This document shows, one piece after another, positions 25,907-35,456 of a stretch of 64,000 bases of DNA. Source of the stretch: Candidatus Sumerlaeota bacterium. Its GTDB lineage: Bacteria > Sumerlaeota > Sumerlaeia > Sumerlaeales > Sumerlaeaceae. Position numbers and translations under genes: made by a program. How positions within the stretch are numbered: the first letter of the stretch is position 1; each line of letters begins with the position of its first letter. The stretch spans positions 93,828-157,827 of the forward strand of contig JADFCV010000002.1 in the NCBI GenBank assembly GCA_017161655.1. Reading direction: 5' to 3'. The notes below the pieces were generated by a model. It had not been told where the DNA came from. It saw only the letters and a program-made list of their open reading frames with translations, and made no database searches.

Positions 25907-27133
25907 TTGGCTCTCGTAGTCCAGAAATTCGGAGGTTCGAGCGTCGCGGATCCCGATCGCATTCGGCATGTTGCGAAGCTCGTCACGCGTGAGTACGATC
26001 GCGGCAATCAGGTCGTCGTCGTTGTCTCCGCCATGGGCAAGACAACGGATAAACTCCTCGAGCTGGCCCATCAAATCACTGACAATCCGGATCCCCGCGA
26101 GATCGACATGCTCATCTCGACGGGCGAGCAGATTTCTATCGCGATGCTGGCTATCGCGATTCAGTCGATGGGCTACCCAGCAAAGTCGTTCACTGGTCCT
26201 CAAGTCGGCATCATCACCGATAATGCTCACCGCAAGGCTAAAATTGTCCATATTAATGACGAGAAAATCCGCGCTGAGCTCGAAAAAGGCCGCATTGTGA
26301 TTGTGGCCGGTTTTCAGGGCATGACGATGGACAACGAAATCACGACGCTGGGGCGTGGCGGGAGTGACACCACGGCCGTAGCACTCGCCGCGGCACTCAA
26401 AGCGGACGTCTGTGACATCTACACGGATGTCGACGGGGTCTACACCGCCGATCCACGCATCGTGCCCAATGCGCGCAAACTCGAGCGCATCTCCTACGAC
26501 GAAATGCTAGAATTGGCCAGCTTGGGCGCGAAGGTCCTGCATTCGCGAAGTGTGGAATTTGCCAAAAACTACAACGTGCCTATCCATGTCCGGTCAAGTT
26601 TCGTCGACGTGCCGGGCACCATGGTTGTCAAGGAGGTCAAAGAAATGGAAGATATCGTAGTCAGTGGCGTGGCCTATAACCGAAATGAAGCGAAAATCTC
26701 CATCCTAGGTGTGCCCGATCGGCCGGGAATTGCAGCTGAGGTCTTCGGTGCTTTGGGTGCCAAAAATATTGTCGTGGACATGATCATTCAGAACGTCGGG
26801 GCCAACGGCCTGAATGACATTTCGTTCACGGTTTCGAAAGAGGATCTTGCACAGGCACTCGAGGTCGCTCGCGAGGTGGCTCAGCGCATCGGTGCCAAGG
26901 ACGTTGTGTCTGACAGCAAAATCGCCAAAGTATCCGTGGTCGGCGTGGGCATGAAAAGCCATGCCAATGTGGCTGGGACAATGTTCCGTGCCCTGGCGAA
27001 AAATGGCATCAACATCGAGATGATCAGCACGTCCGAAATCAAAATCTCCTGCGTCATTCGCGAAGAGGACGTCGACAAAGCTGTCCAGGCCATTCACGAA
27101 GAGTTCGAGCTTTCGGAGGCAAAAAACGCGTAG
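25907..27133 (+). CDS. lysC: Aspartate kinase
   Basis: A 408-residue aspartokinase, first step of the aspartate family (Lys, Met, Thr). It shows VVQKFGGSSVADPDRI, the STGEQISIAML loop, TTLGRGGSDTTAVALAAAL and CDIYTDVDGVYTADPRI, followed by two ACT domains (residues about 265-400) that bind feedback inhibitors. The start is TTG at 25907, since the family N-terminus begins at this residue. dapB for the same pathway is 6 kb away on the other strand. The next gene begins two bases after the stop. Confidence 0.95.
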   Translation: MALVVQKFGGSSVADPDRIRHVAKLVTREYDRGNQVVVVVSAMGKTTDKLLELAHQITDNPDPREIDMLISTGEQISIAMLAIAIQSMGYPAKSFTGPQVGIITDNAHRKAKIVHINDEKIRAELEKGRIVIVAGFQGMTMDNEITTLGRGGSDTTAVALAAALKADVCDIYTDVDGVYTADPRIVPNARKLERISYDEMLELASLGAKVLHSRSVEFAKNYNVPIHVRSSFVDVPGTMVVKEVKEMEDIVVSGVAYNRNEAKISILGVPDRPGIAAEVFGALGAKNIVVDMIIQNVGANGLNDISFTVSKEDLAQALEVAREVAQRIGAKDVVSDSKIAKVSVVGVGMKSHANVAGTMFRALAKNGINIEMISTSEIKISCVIREEDVDKAVQAIHEEFELSEAKNA

Positions 27134-27135
27134 CA

Positions 27136-28098
27136 GTGAAACTGCCAGTCCTGGATTTCTCAAAAATCCGAACATATTCGGTCAGCCGAAGACCGACAAA
27201 AGTTGACCTTTCTCGGGTGGCGAAAATTCCCAACGTGGATTTGCCACTGTACGAGTTCTTCGATTGCTTACCTTCTTTATTGAAGGCTGAAGAGCTGCTC
27301 TTTGCTGCCCAAAAGATCGCCGAAGCAAAACTACGTGGACGAGGCATCATTTTCATGATGGGGGGGCACGTCGTGAAATGCGGACTCGGCCCTCTCATCG
27401 TTCACATGATGAAAGAAGGCCTAATTACCACTGTGGCAATGAACGGGGCCGCTTCTATCCACGATTACGAGCTGGCCCGGTTTGGTTTCACTAGCGAAGA
27501 TGTCGAGAAAGGTCTGGAGAACGGAATGTTCGGCATGGTCGAGGAGACCGCGGTTGAAATGAACCGCTTCATCCTCGAGTGTTTGCGCTACGGACTCGGG
27601 CTGGGCGAGGCGCTCGGACGGGGTCTCCGCCATCTGGCACCGCGTTATGTATGGGCCAGCATACTGGCTAACGCGCACCGCCTTGGGATTCCTACGACGG
27701 TGCATGTTGCTGTAGGAACCGACACAATCCATCAACATCCCACCTGCAATGGCGAAGCCCTGGGTGCCGGAACTATGCGCGACTTTCGCCTCTTTGCAGC
27801 AGCCGTCACCACCCTTGACGAAGGCGGAGTCGTCATCAATTGCGGTAGTGCAGTCATCCTTCCAGAAGTTTTTCTCAAAGCCCTGACCGTTGCGAGAAAT
27901 CTCGGCTATCCAGTCCGTAATTTCACAGCTATCAACATGGACATGATTCAGCACTATCGGCCGATGAACAACGTGCTTCTGCGGCCGACGAAAACGGGAG
28001 GAACTCCCATTTCGCTGACCGGGCATCACGAAATTATGCTTCCCCTTCTTTATGCAGCCACTCAGGCTCGACTGAAGGCCATGTATTCTGTTCGATAG
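27136..28098 (+). CDS. Conserved protein of unknown function, possibly deoxyhypusine synthase-like
   Basis: A 320-residue soluble protein. A Rossmann-like core is suggested by GIIFMMGGHVVKCGLGPLI and TVAMNGAASIHDYELARFG, with VGTDTIHQHPTC and VVINCGSAVILPEVF further on. The arrangement reminds me of NAD-dependent deoxyhypusine synthase-type folds, but the catalytic lysine motif of that family is not evident, so no function is assigned. The histidine- and cysteine-containing segment could be an active site. It begins with GTG two bases after lysC, which argues strongly for co-expression and a possible link to aspartate-family metabolism. Confidence 0.6.
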   Translation: MKLPVLDFSKIRTYSVSRRPTKVDLSRVAKIPNVDLPLYEFFDCLPSLLKAEELLFAAQKIAEAKLRGRGIIFMMGGHVVKCGLGPLIVHMMKEGLITTVAMNGAASIHDYELARFGFTSEDVEKGLENGMFGMVEETAVEMNRFILECLRYGLGLGEALGRGLRHLAPRYVWASILANAHRLGIPTTVHVAVGTDTIHQHPTCNGEALGAGTMRDFRLFAAAVTTLDEGGVVINCGSAVILPEVFLKALTVARNLGYPVRNFTAINMDMIQHYRPMNNVLLRPTKTGGTPISLTGHHEIMLPLLYAATQARLKAMYSVR

Positions 28099-28102
28099 AA
28101 AC

Positions 28103-29719
28103 ATGCAAAAGTACCTCCCATGGATTGTTGCAGCAGCGGTACTTGCCTTAGCTTTGTTCATGTATTTTGAGAATCGTCGGCTGATCCGCAGTATCGAGCA
28201 AATCACTCGCGCAGAACCTCTCAGCACTCCTCGTGCGGTAGAACCGGTGCCAGTGCGGGAAACCTCATCTATGGGGGGGACAACTTCACCTCGAGCTCAG
28301 CTTGCACAATCCCCCTCTTCCAATCCCCTTCAGGGACTTCGCCTCCTTCGGGGACGTTGCCTGGATACCGACCGTGTTCCTTTGGCAGGAGTTGCTATCG
28401 TAGCTTCGGTGGTCGCACCGGGCCAGACTGAGAGCCGACGGACCGTGAGTGATGCTGATGGACTCTTTGCTGTGGAATGGCGCGATGGCGAAGTGCTCGA
28501 CTTTCTTCGCGCCGACCGCGATGGCTACGCCCCCGTGGAGTTAGCCCACAACGATCTCGTTTCCACTCGGTTCGTCGAGCTTGTACTCGAACCACTGGCG
28601 TCGTGTGAGCTCCAAGTTTTCAAAACGAGAAACGATGGCGGCCTCGACAGATACGTCGGGCCAGCAACCATTTATGTCATGCGGCGTGCAGCACCGGAAG
28701 ATAACTCAGGGATGCTCACCTCGCGGGAACTCAGTGGAGTTCCTGGTCGTTTCGTGACCATAGGAGCTGAGGAGGCGACCATCACTGACGGCAGGTACGA
28801 CTTGCGGGGCTACCCACCAGCAGTTTACAAAGTTGCCATTGTCGCAGGCGATGAATATGCCGAAAGCGAGCCGTTCAGCCTCAATCGCAACGAGAAATCC
28901 GTCGCCACAGTAGTTCTGGGAAACCGTCAGAAGTTCGCTGGTCGAGTGCTTTCGAAAGCAGATCAACAGCCTGTGAAGGGTGCCCGGGTTTGGTTGAGTC
29001 TTCAAAAAGTACCTGAAGCACATCTAGCTAAGAACCTAACTTTTGAATCATCCACAGATCATGATGGCAGATTTCTCTTCGACAAGGTTGTCCCCAGTGT
29101 CTACGTCCTAACGATTGCTGCAGAGGGTTTCACAACCCATGTTGTGGATGAGGTCACTGTCGCGTCGGGGGATGAGCAAGGGACGGAACACACGTATTAT
29201 TTGAGTGCAACTGCTCCGGCCCTGCGCTTGCAGGTCTTGGGCCCCGATGGACTTCCAGCACCTGCGAAAGTCGTTCTCTATTCCATCGCGTCAACGCCTC
29301 ACGCAGCGGTCACGAAGTTTGCGGAAACAGATAGCTCAGGGCAAACAGTCTTTGATAACCTTCTCCCAGGGCGATATACGCTCACAGTATCGCTTGCTTC
29401 TGATGCGACACGACAGAAACAACAAGAGATTGTCATTCCAGAGCGAGGAGTGCAGAACGTAAACCTCGTATTTCAGCCTACAGTCCAAGTGCAGGGCACA
29501 GTTCGCCTTGATGGCAGAGAGCCTTGGAATGGTCTCGTCTACTTTGTTCCTAGGGGGGCAATCGGTCCTAAAAAATTCGCAAAATGCAATTTAGATGGGT
29601 CATTTCAAGTAGAACTTGAACCAGGCGAATACCTCGTTGGTCGCGCAGATCAGCCACCCACTGCTCACCTCAGAATCTACGCATCAGGAAATACAGACCT
29701 CGTGGTCAATCTTAAGTGA
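28103..29719 (+). CDS. Membrane-anchored protein with carboxypeptidase-regulatory-like domains
   Basis: A 538-residue protein. Residues 3-22 form a single transmembrane anchor (YLPWIVAAAVLALALFMYF). A Pro/Ser-rich spacer follows, then several beta-sandwich modules of the carboxypeptidase-regulatory-like/CnaB kind: VPLAGVAIVAS with DADGLFAVEW, a second with QPVKGARVWLSL and DHDGRFLFDKV, a third with LPAPAKVVLYS and DSSGQTVFDNL, and a last short one. Such modules usually extend enzymes or adhesins away from the membrane; no catalytic domain is visible. It starts four bases after the preceding stop. Confidence 0.75.
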   Translation: MQKYLPWIVAAAVLALALFMYFENRRLIRSIEQITRAEPLSTPRAVEPVPVRETSSMGGTTSPRAQLAQSPSSNPLQGLRLLRGRCLDTDRVPLAGVAIVASVVAPGQTESRRTVSDADGLFAVEWRDGEVLDFLRADRDGYAPVELAHNDLVSTRFVELVLEPLASCELQVFKTRNDGGLDRYVGPATIYVMRRAAPEDNSGMLTSRELSGVPGRFVTIGAEEATITDGRYDLRGYPPAVYKVAIVAGDEYAESEPFSLNRNEKSVATVVLGNRQKFAGRVLSKADQQPVKGARVWLSLQKVPEAHLAKNLTFESSTDHDGRFLFDKVVPSVYVLTIAAEGFTTHVVDEVTVASGDEQGTEHTYYLSATAPALRLQVLGPDGLPAPAKVVLYSIASTPHAAVTKFAETDSSGQTVFDNLLPGRYTLTVSLASDATRQKQQEIVIPERGVQNVNLVFQPTVQVQGTVRLDGREPWNGLVYFVPRGAIGPKKFAKCNLDGSFQVELEPGEYLVGRADQPPTAHLRIYASGNTDLVVNLK

Positions 29720-29798
29720 CATTCGCATTTCTATAGACGGCTGAAAAATTTGCCGCCGATAGCCCGCCCCCCACGAAAAACCGTCTGTCATAAACGCC

Positions 29799-30638
29799 CT
29801 AAAGAAGACCCTGAAGCATTTGTGCTGCAACACCGCGTCGTAAATGATTCAACGCTTTTTGTTCGATTCGCCTCACGCCCTCTTGGCTCAGTCCCAATTC
29901 CTTACTCGCTGTTCTGAGACTCTGACCATCGTCGTCACTATCGATGCCAAAACGCAACTTCAGGACTTTTTGTTCGCGAGCAGGTAAAGTTTCGAGGGCT
30001 GCACGTACAAGCGCACGGCGCTCCTTTGCAATGCACGCATCCACGGGATCCACGGCACGCTCATCGCAAACGCGGTTAAGGAGTTGGGTCGGTTCTCCCT
30101 CCTCCTCGTCGCAAGCGTCAAGCGAGAGGACAGCTTCCCGCACTTGGAGGAGTTGCTCCAGCTTTTCCTCATCAACACCCAGGATCGTCGCGAGTTCGCG
30201 TGGAGTAGGTCGCCTCCCGTGCGCCTGCGCGAACTCGCGCACGGCCTCCGTCACATGACCCAGCAGCCGGCTCTTACGTATTGGCACGCGGATGAGGTTG
30301 CATTGCTTTCGAATGGCCACTTCAATAGCTTGCCGGATCCAGAACGCGGCATAAGTCGAAAAGCGGTACCCTTTACGGTAGTTGAATTTATCAACGACCT
30401 CAACCAGCCCCACATTCCCTTCTTGAATAAGGTCCGCGAGAGGAACACCTCTTCCTACGTACTGCATCGCAATCTTTATGACAAAGCGCAAGTTCGCTTC
30501 GATAATGGCATCTCGGGCACTCTTATCGCCCTGTTCAAGTCGCTTGAAGAGCTCGATTTCCTGCTCGTGGGTTAACACAGGCCGCTTCGCAACTTCTGCG
30601 AGATAAGGACTCAATTCTTCTCTCAGAGGGGCTTTCAT
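29799..30638 (-). CDS. Sigma-70 family RNA polymerase sigma factor (RpoD/RpoS-like)
   Basis: A 279-residue sigma factor with regions 1.2 to 4.2 but no region 1.1. Visible are LSPYLAEVAKRPVLT (1.2), NLRFVIKIAMQY and DLIQEGNVGLVEVVDKFN (2.1-2.2), YRFSTYAAFWIRQAIEVAI (2.3-2.4), region 3 with GRRPTPRELA, and LPAREQKVLKLRFG with ELGLSQEGVRRIEQKAL (4.1-4.2). This is the architecture of group 2 or 3 sigma factors, an alternative rather than the housekeeping factor. GGAGCGG before ATG 30638 decides the start. The S55 peptidase gene lies divergently upstream. Confidence 0.93.
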   Translation of the reverse strand: MKAPLREELSPYLAEVAKRPVLTHEQEIELFKRLEQGDKSARDAIIEANLRFVIKIAMQYVGRGVPLADLIQEGNVGLVEVVDKFNYRKGYRFSTYAAFWIRQAIEVAIRKQCNLIRVPIRKSRLLGHVTEAVREFAQAHGRRPTPRELATILGVDEEKLEQLLQVREAVLSLDACDEEEGEPTQLLNRVCDERAVDPVDACIAKERRALVRAALETLPAREQKVLKLRFGIDSDDDGQSLRTASKELGLSQEGVRRIEQKALNHLRRGVAAQMLQGLL

Positions 30639-30915
30639 GGTGTCCGCTCCGCACGACGTTTTTCGAACCTGCGTCCTACCCAGCAAGCGGCACGCCGTTA
30701 CATCGCGGACATAGTCATTTATCTAAGCGACATATTGTCAGTATTTTACACAAGCTGATGCGCACCGGCGAGAGTTCTCTGGGCCGTTTTCCTGTGCACT
30801 CAGGCTCTCAATGTGAGAAAAATCTCGCATACCTGTGTTTCGTTGCTTTCGCCGTTTCGTATGTACTATTTCGCAGTTGATCGTGAAAGTTAATCCAGGA
30901 CGGTTTCGAAAAAAC

Positions 30916-32892
30916 ATGAGATTTTCAACTTTTGCACTCCGGGGGGGTACTCCAACATTTGCTGCGGCCTCTCTCCTAGCTATGATCGTGCTCGCATGTG
31001 GCCTGCCGGCGCCGGTGATTGCAGAAACGACTGGGAGCGTGCTTTTTGATGCAGCCCGCATGATGCGGGTCTCAGAACTGAAACCCGGCATGAAAGGCTA
31101 CGGGCTGACAGTCTTTCGCGGCATCAAACCTGAGCGGTTCGAAGCAGAAATCGTGGGGGTGCGCCATCATGCCTTTCCTGGCGAGGATATGATTCTCTGC
31201 AAACTTTCGCACCCCGTTTTGCAGGACATGGGGGTGGTGGCTGGCATGAGTGGCAGCCCCGTATTTATCGACGGCAAGCTTATTGGTGCTGTAGCCTACG
31301 GCTGGACGTTTTCCAAGGAGCCGCTTGCGGGAATCACGCCAATCGAACACATGTTGCGGGTCCTGGAAGTAACCTCCGACCAGCTTCGTGATCCCGAAGA
31401 TCTCAGCGGCAGCAAAGAAACGTTTCACGCCTACATGGAAATGCGGCGCACCCTTGAGCTCCGTCCTCTGCACAATGCAAGCTCCAGCCATTACAATTGC
31501 AGAAAATCAGATTTTGATCTTTCCGCCAGCGCAGCGATTTCTCTGCCGGAAACTTTTCAGCTCGAACCATTGGCAGCTCCTCTCTACGCATCATTTTCTT
31601 CGCCGCTAGCAATTGCGGCTTTGCGTGCGACGTTTCCCAACTCACCGCTCTATTCGCTGGCTGGCTCGGCAAGTGGCACGGCGTCCGAAGTAGAAACATC
31701 CACAACGTCGGGCAGCGCAGAGGAAGCCACGACAGGGGCGTTAGCAGCAGCCCTTGAGGGCGGCTATGCTTTGGCTATCCCATTGCTCGAAGGCGACCTC
31801 GCATTAGCCGGAATCGGTACTGTCAGTTATCGAGCAGGGGATAAACTCATCGCTTTTGGTCATCCCATGTTTGATTTTGGAGTTGTCCGTTATCCGATGG
31901 CTCCAGCGCGCATTCATTCTGTCGTGCGCAGTGTAGCACGTCCCTTCAAACTGGGCGAATCGCTTGGCCAAATTGGTTGCATCCGTCAGGACCGCCTCCC
32001 GGCTGTTGGTGGAGTGTTTGGTTCCTATGCCCGGATGTTCCCTGTTCATGTCATTGTCGAAGACAAGGAATATCGAGGTCGACGGGAGTTCCACTACCGG
32101 GTTTGGAGTGATAAAGAACAGGGGCCTTCGCTTGCAATGTCCGCCCTCACGGAGTCCCTCGCTGCAGCTGGCCGGTCTGGCGGAGAAACAGCCGTCGAAT
32201 TCCGGTACACTATCGCACTCGATGACGGCACCTCAATTTCGAAAGAAGACTATTTTGTCGATACCTACGGTGGTGGAACCGCCGGAATCGCCGTTGGCTC
32301 GGAGCTTGGGATGTTCACCACAAACCCCTACAAGAAGGTTTCACCAACCCTTGTGGATTTCCATGCAACGCTCCTAGCCCGTTACCCTGAGGCTCAACTG
32401 CGGGCCGTTGCGACGGACAAAAACCTTTATCGTCCGGGAGAAATCGTTCATCTTCTTTGGGAACTCCAGCCCTATCGAAAGGAGCTGGAGAGAATGACCT
32501 ACGATGTGGCCTTGCCCCCTGATCTCCCTGACGGAGACTATGAACTCGTTCTGACAGATGCGGCTGGCCGAGAAGCTCTCGATACCCAGCGCAATCCTGC
32601 GAGCACCCAGATCCGCGACTACCCGAGCCTTGTTGAGCGCGTGCAACGTTCGTATCCCCGCAACCGAATCTATGTGGTATTGCTCGACAACGACACCGGA
32701 GCGGCTATTCGCGGCCAGGAGCTTTCACGTCTTCCATCCAGCGTTATTGCGACATTAGAGTCCACTACCGAGGCAGGCCACTATACCTCTGTGCGTGGCA
32801 ATGTTATTTTCGATCAGCGCATCCCCACAGCGTATGAGATCACTGGAAACAACCGCCTTACTTTAAAAGTGCGCAGGAGCGGGCGAGAATAG
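30916..32892 (+). CDS. SpoIVB-type S55 peptidase domain protein, secreted
   Basis: A 658-residue protein with a signal peptide (residues about 1-37). The region after it matches the S55 peptidase domain: LKPGMKGYGLTVFRG, the VRHHAFPGEDM segment and VVAGMSGSPVFIDGKLIGAVAYGW, in which the G-M-S-G-S-P motif (residues 110-115) should hold the nucleophilic serine, and later KLIAFGHPMFDFG. In spore formers SpoIVB signals across membranes by cutting a partner; here no sporulation genes are visible. The C-terminal 300 residues are beta-rich and unassigned. I chose ATG 30916, which gives a proper signal peptide, over a GTG at 30835. Confidence 0.82.
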   Translation: MRFSTFALRGGTPTFAAASLLAMIVLACGLPAPVIAETTGSVLFDAARMMRVSELKPGMKGYGLTVFRGIKPERFEAEIVGVRHHAFPGEDMILCKLSHPVLQDMGVVAGMSGSPVFIDGKLIGAVAYGWTFSKEPLAGITPIEHMLRVLEVTSDQLRDPEDLSGSKETFHAYMEMRRTLELRPLHNASSSHYNCRKSDFDLSASAAISLPETFQLEPLAAPLYASFSSPLAIAALRATFPNSPLYSLAGSASGTASEVETSTTSGSAEEATTGALAAALEGGYALAIPLLEGDLALAGIGTVSYRAGDKLIAFGHPMFDFGVVRYPMAPARIHSVVRSVARPFKLGESLGQIGCIRQDRLPAVGGVFGSYARMFPVHVIVEDKEYRGRREFHYRVWSDKEQGPSLAMSALTESLAAAGRSGGETAVEFRYTIALDDGTSISKEDYFVDTYGGGTAGIAVGSELGMFTTNPYKKVSPTLVDFHATLLARYPEAQLRAVATDKNLYRPGEIVHLLWELQPYRKELERMTYDVALPPDLPDGDYELVLTDAAGREALDTQRNPASTQIRDYPSLVERVQRSYPRNRIYVVLLDNDTGAAIRGQELSRLPSSVIATLESTTEAGHYTSVRGNVIFDQRIPTAYEITGNNRLTLKVRRSGRE

Positions 32893-32919
32893 ACAGTTTT
32901 TGCTTCAACGCAGTAGGTC

Positions 32920-33726
32920 TTATTGGGCCGCCGCAATGACGTCACGCATCGTAAAGAACCCTCGCGGTTTGTCCGCAAGGAACCGCGCAGCTCGCAATGC
33001 TCCCATCGCAAACGTGAGACGACTATGGGCACTGTGACGTAGCTCGAGGTGCTCGCCTTCCCCCGCGAACACGACAATGTGTTCCCCGACGATATCCCCG
33101 CCCCGCACGGCATGAAGCCCTATTTCTTCATTCTTTCTTTCTCCGACGAGGCCATGTCGGCCGTGACGCGCCACCTCGGACAGCTTGATGTCGCGTGCAC
33201 GTGCTGCAGCGTCAGCCAGCATAAGTGCTGTTCCGCTTGGAGCGTCTTTCTTGCGCCGGTGATGCATTTCCACGATTTCAATGTCGAAATCCGGCAACCG
33301 ACGCGCCAATTCCTCAACAACCGTGAGCAGAACCTGGACCCCCGTGCTCATGTTGGAAGAAACAAGCACCGCCGTCGTCTGGCTTGCTTCATACAAAAGA
33401 GCTTGGTCTGAGTCACTCAACCCAGTCGTGCCAACCACAAGTTTTGCTCCCTTTTCAGCACAAAGGCGAGCGAGTTCCCGTGTCACAATAGGGTTGCTGA
33501 AATCAACGATCACGCATCCGGAGGGCACGTTGAGTTCCGCGAGATGTGGCGCAGCGGGAACGTCTTTTCCAGCAACACACAAGCTCCTTTGGCCTGCTAA
33601 CTTTTCCACAGAATCAATGAGGCCAACAACTTGAATCTCCGGAAAAAACTCCAATGCTTGCAAAATGGCCGTTCCCATCCGTCCCAGTGCACCGCTGACA
33701 ATGATCTCCACCGATGGCATGTTCAT
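32920..33726 (-). CDS. dapB: 4-hydroxy-tetrahydrodipicolinate reductase
   Basis: A 268-residue DapB, NAD(P)H-dependent reductase of lysine and diaminopimelate synthesis. It shows VSGALGRMGTAILQAL, VVGTTGLSD, SSNMSTGVQVLL and the EMHHRRKKDAPSGTALMLADA block with the catalytic His and Lys, then HGLVGERKNEEIGLHAVRGGDIVGEH. Length is normal. Its ATG overlaps the stop of the Nudix gene upstream (ATGA), so the two are translationally coupled. Confidence 0.96.
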   Translation of the reverse strand: MNMPSVEIIVSGALGRMGTAILQALEFFPEIQVVGLIDSVEKLAGQRSLCVAGKDVPAAPHLAELNVPSGCVIVDFSNPIVTRELARLCAEKGAKLVVGTTGLSDSDQALLYEASQTTAVLVSSNMSTGVQVLLTVVEELARRLPDFDIEIVEMHHRRKKDAPSGTALMLADAAARARDIKLSEVARHGRHGLVGERKNEEIGLHAVRGGDIVGEHIVVFAGEGEHLELRHSAHSRLTFAMGALRAARFLADKPRGFFTMRDVIAAAQ

Positions 33727-34136
33727 TTCCCTTTCAATTGATCCAGCACGAGACTCAGCCCGTACCTGTTGCTCTGGTAATAAAGCCGTTCTTGGGCCTG
33801 CTTATCTGGCAACCATTCAAACGCCACGTGCTCATCCGACGTGTGAACCTCGCTTTCATCCACCTCACAGGCATAGATAATCTCTAGTACTTCAGTGCCA
33901 TTCTTTTCAAATCGAACCTCACCGACCTTGGCAAACATCCCGGCCGGTTTGAGCCCTGTTTCCTCGAACACCTCACGTCGCGCCGCATCGTCGAACTCTT
34001 CTCCCTCTTCCACTTTTCCCGTTACAGGCTGCCAGATTGAGCCTTTTTCTGGCGTTCTTTGCAGAGCCAGAAAGAAAAGTGTAGATGCTTTCTCTCCGTC
34101 TCGACGAAAAATGTGAACTTGTACTTTTCTCAGCAT
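33723..34136 (-). CDS. Nudix hydrolase (dihydroneopterin triphosphatase-like)
   Basis: A 137-residue Nudix protein with the box GKVEEGEEFDDAARREVFEE, followed by TGL, matching GX5EX7REUXEEXGU. The flanking WQPVTG and the size resemble NudB-like dihydroneopterin triphosphate pyrophosphatases, but substrate cannot be set from sequence alone. It is directly upstream of, and overlaps, dapB. Confidence 0.85.
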   Translation of the reverse strand: MLRKVQVHIFRRDGEKASTLFFLALQRTPEKGSIWQPVTGKVEEGEEFDDAARREVFEETGLKPAGMFAKVGEVRFEKNGTEVLEIIYACEVDESEVHTSDEHVAFEWLPDKQAQERLYYQSNRYGLSLVLDQLKGK

Positions 34137-34286
34137 ATTCTCAACCGCCCCTTCTGCTTACGCCCCTCCATCCGCAAACCGTTTAGCCGCAAGGCTCTTG
34201 CAAGGCAGATGGTGAAATCTCATTCTCGGCCGTATCACAAAAAGAGCCCGTATTTTATGAGGATGTTCCTCATGTGCGAACCTAGT

Positions 34287-35267
34287 TCAGCCAGTGACCG
34301 AGTGTCCTGGCAGCTCTCCTTTTGGTTTATCCGCCCACAGCGGGAGCGACTCATCGTGGGGGTGTGTCTGGTGATGAATGCTCACGAAGCTGATGTTTGG
34401 GAAGTGTTTCAGGAGTGTTTCTCGAACCTCCTCCTCGATGGCTTCGGCTTCCTTCGCTGTGGTGTTCTCGGGAATCACAATGTGCAGGTCCAAATGGACA
34501 GATGTTGCTGTTCCGTGGCTCCTTATCGCGTGCGTGTTCAGAACGCCGGGCACTCGATCGACAACTTCGCGGACTTCAACCGGATTGAGCCGCACACGAT
34601 CGGTAAAAACGTCCATATTTTCGCGTACGATACACCATCCCGCATAGAACACAAAGCCCACCACAATCACTGCCAGCAGGAGGTCGAGCCATAGGATCCG
34701 GCTTCCAAATACCAGCGAGGCAAGCCCCATGGCCGTCACAACAATATCTGAGCGTGTGTGAAGGGCATCAGCTGTGAGGAACGAGCTTTGAAGCCGCTTA
34801 CCTGCGCGCCATTCATAAGTCGAAATGGCGATATTTGCAGCCAAGGTACCGATGAGGAGAACGACATAAAGCCACTCGAACTGAGGGCCGGTGACCGGTC
34901 CAGCGGAAACCCCTTTCCAAAGCTGCATCGCTTTGGAAACAACCTCTTTCGTCACTTCCCAACCAATGACAAAGATGAGGCCGCCAATGATCATGGCTGC
35001 CACATTTTCAAACTTGTGATGACCGTAAGGATGCTCTTCATCAGCAGGTGCGCTCGCGAGTCGCATCGCCACAATGCCAAGAATGTTGTTAGTACCATCA
35101 ATAATGGCGTGGAGACCATCTGCCAGGACCGTCATGCTGCCAGAGACCATCCCTAAGAAGATCTTGACCGCTGCAATGGTCCAGTTGAGCAACAATGTTA
35201 CCCAGATCACCCGCACGACAGCACGGTTCCGTTCCTCTACTCCGGGATTGTATCGTATCTCTGTCAT
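34287..35267 (-). CDS. Cation diffusion facilitator family transporter
   Basis: A 326-residue CDF transporter that exports divalent metals by proton exchange. The N-terminal membrane domain of about six helices holds LADGLHAIIDGTNN (HxxxD, metal site), the EEHPYGHHKFENVAAM loop and DALHTRSDIVVTAMG (HxxxD). The C-terminal cytoplasmic domain (from about residue 225) has RSHGTATSVHLDLHIVIPEN, the usual dimerisation fold. His/Asp pairs at both sites point to zinc or manganese/iron rather than a Zn-only DD site. It stands alone. Confidence 0.92.
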   Translation of the reverse strand: MTEIRYNPGVEERNRAVVRVIWVTLLLNWTIAAVKIFLGMVSGSMTVLADGLHAIIDGTNNILGIVAMRLASAPADEEHPYGHHKFENVAAMIIGGLIFVIGWEVTKEVVSKAMQLWKGVSAGPVTGPQFEWLYVVLLIGTLAANIAISTYEWRAGKRLQSSFLTADALHTRSDIVVTAMGLASLVFGSRILWLDLLLAVIVVGFVFYAGWCIVRENMDVFTDRVRLNPVEVREVVDRVPGVLNTHAIRSHGTATSVHLDLHIVIPENTTAKEAEAIEEEVRETLLKHFPNISFVSIHHQTHPHDESLPLWADKPKGELPGHSVTG

Positions 35268-35456
35268 TGCGTCTTCCGTGTTCCCACGTAACTTCCGCGG
35301 CTGAGCTTCATTAGGCGATCCTGCGAGTCAATTCCCGAATACAGAATCCAGCAAAGTTCTGCGGCGGCCCGGACGAAGCAGCACTCCCTATGCACATTTT
35401 TCTTGGAAGGCTGTTTGTCACGAATCAGTTGTTTTCAAAAGCTAAGGAGCCGCGAT

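Noticed and set aside
29720..29798. AGACGG/CCGTCT as a terminator between the beta-sandwich protein and the sigma factor
   Set aside because: The loop is over 30 bases and there is no U-tract, so I do not list it.
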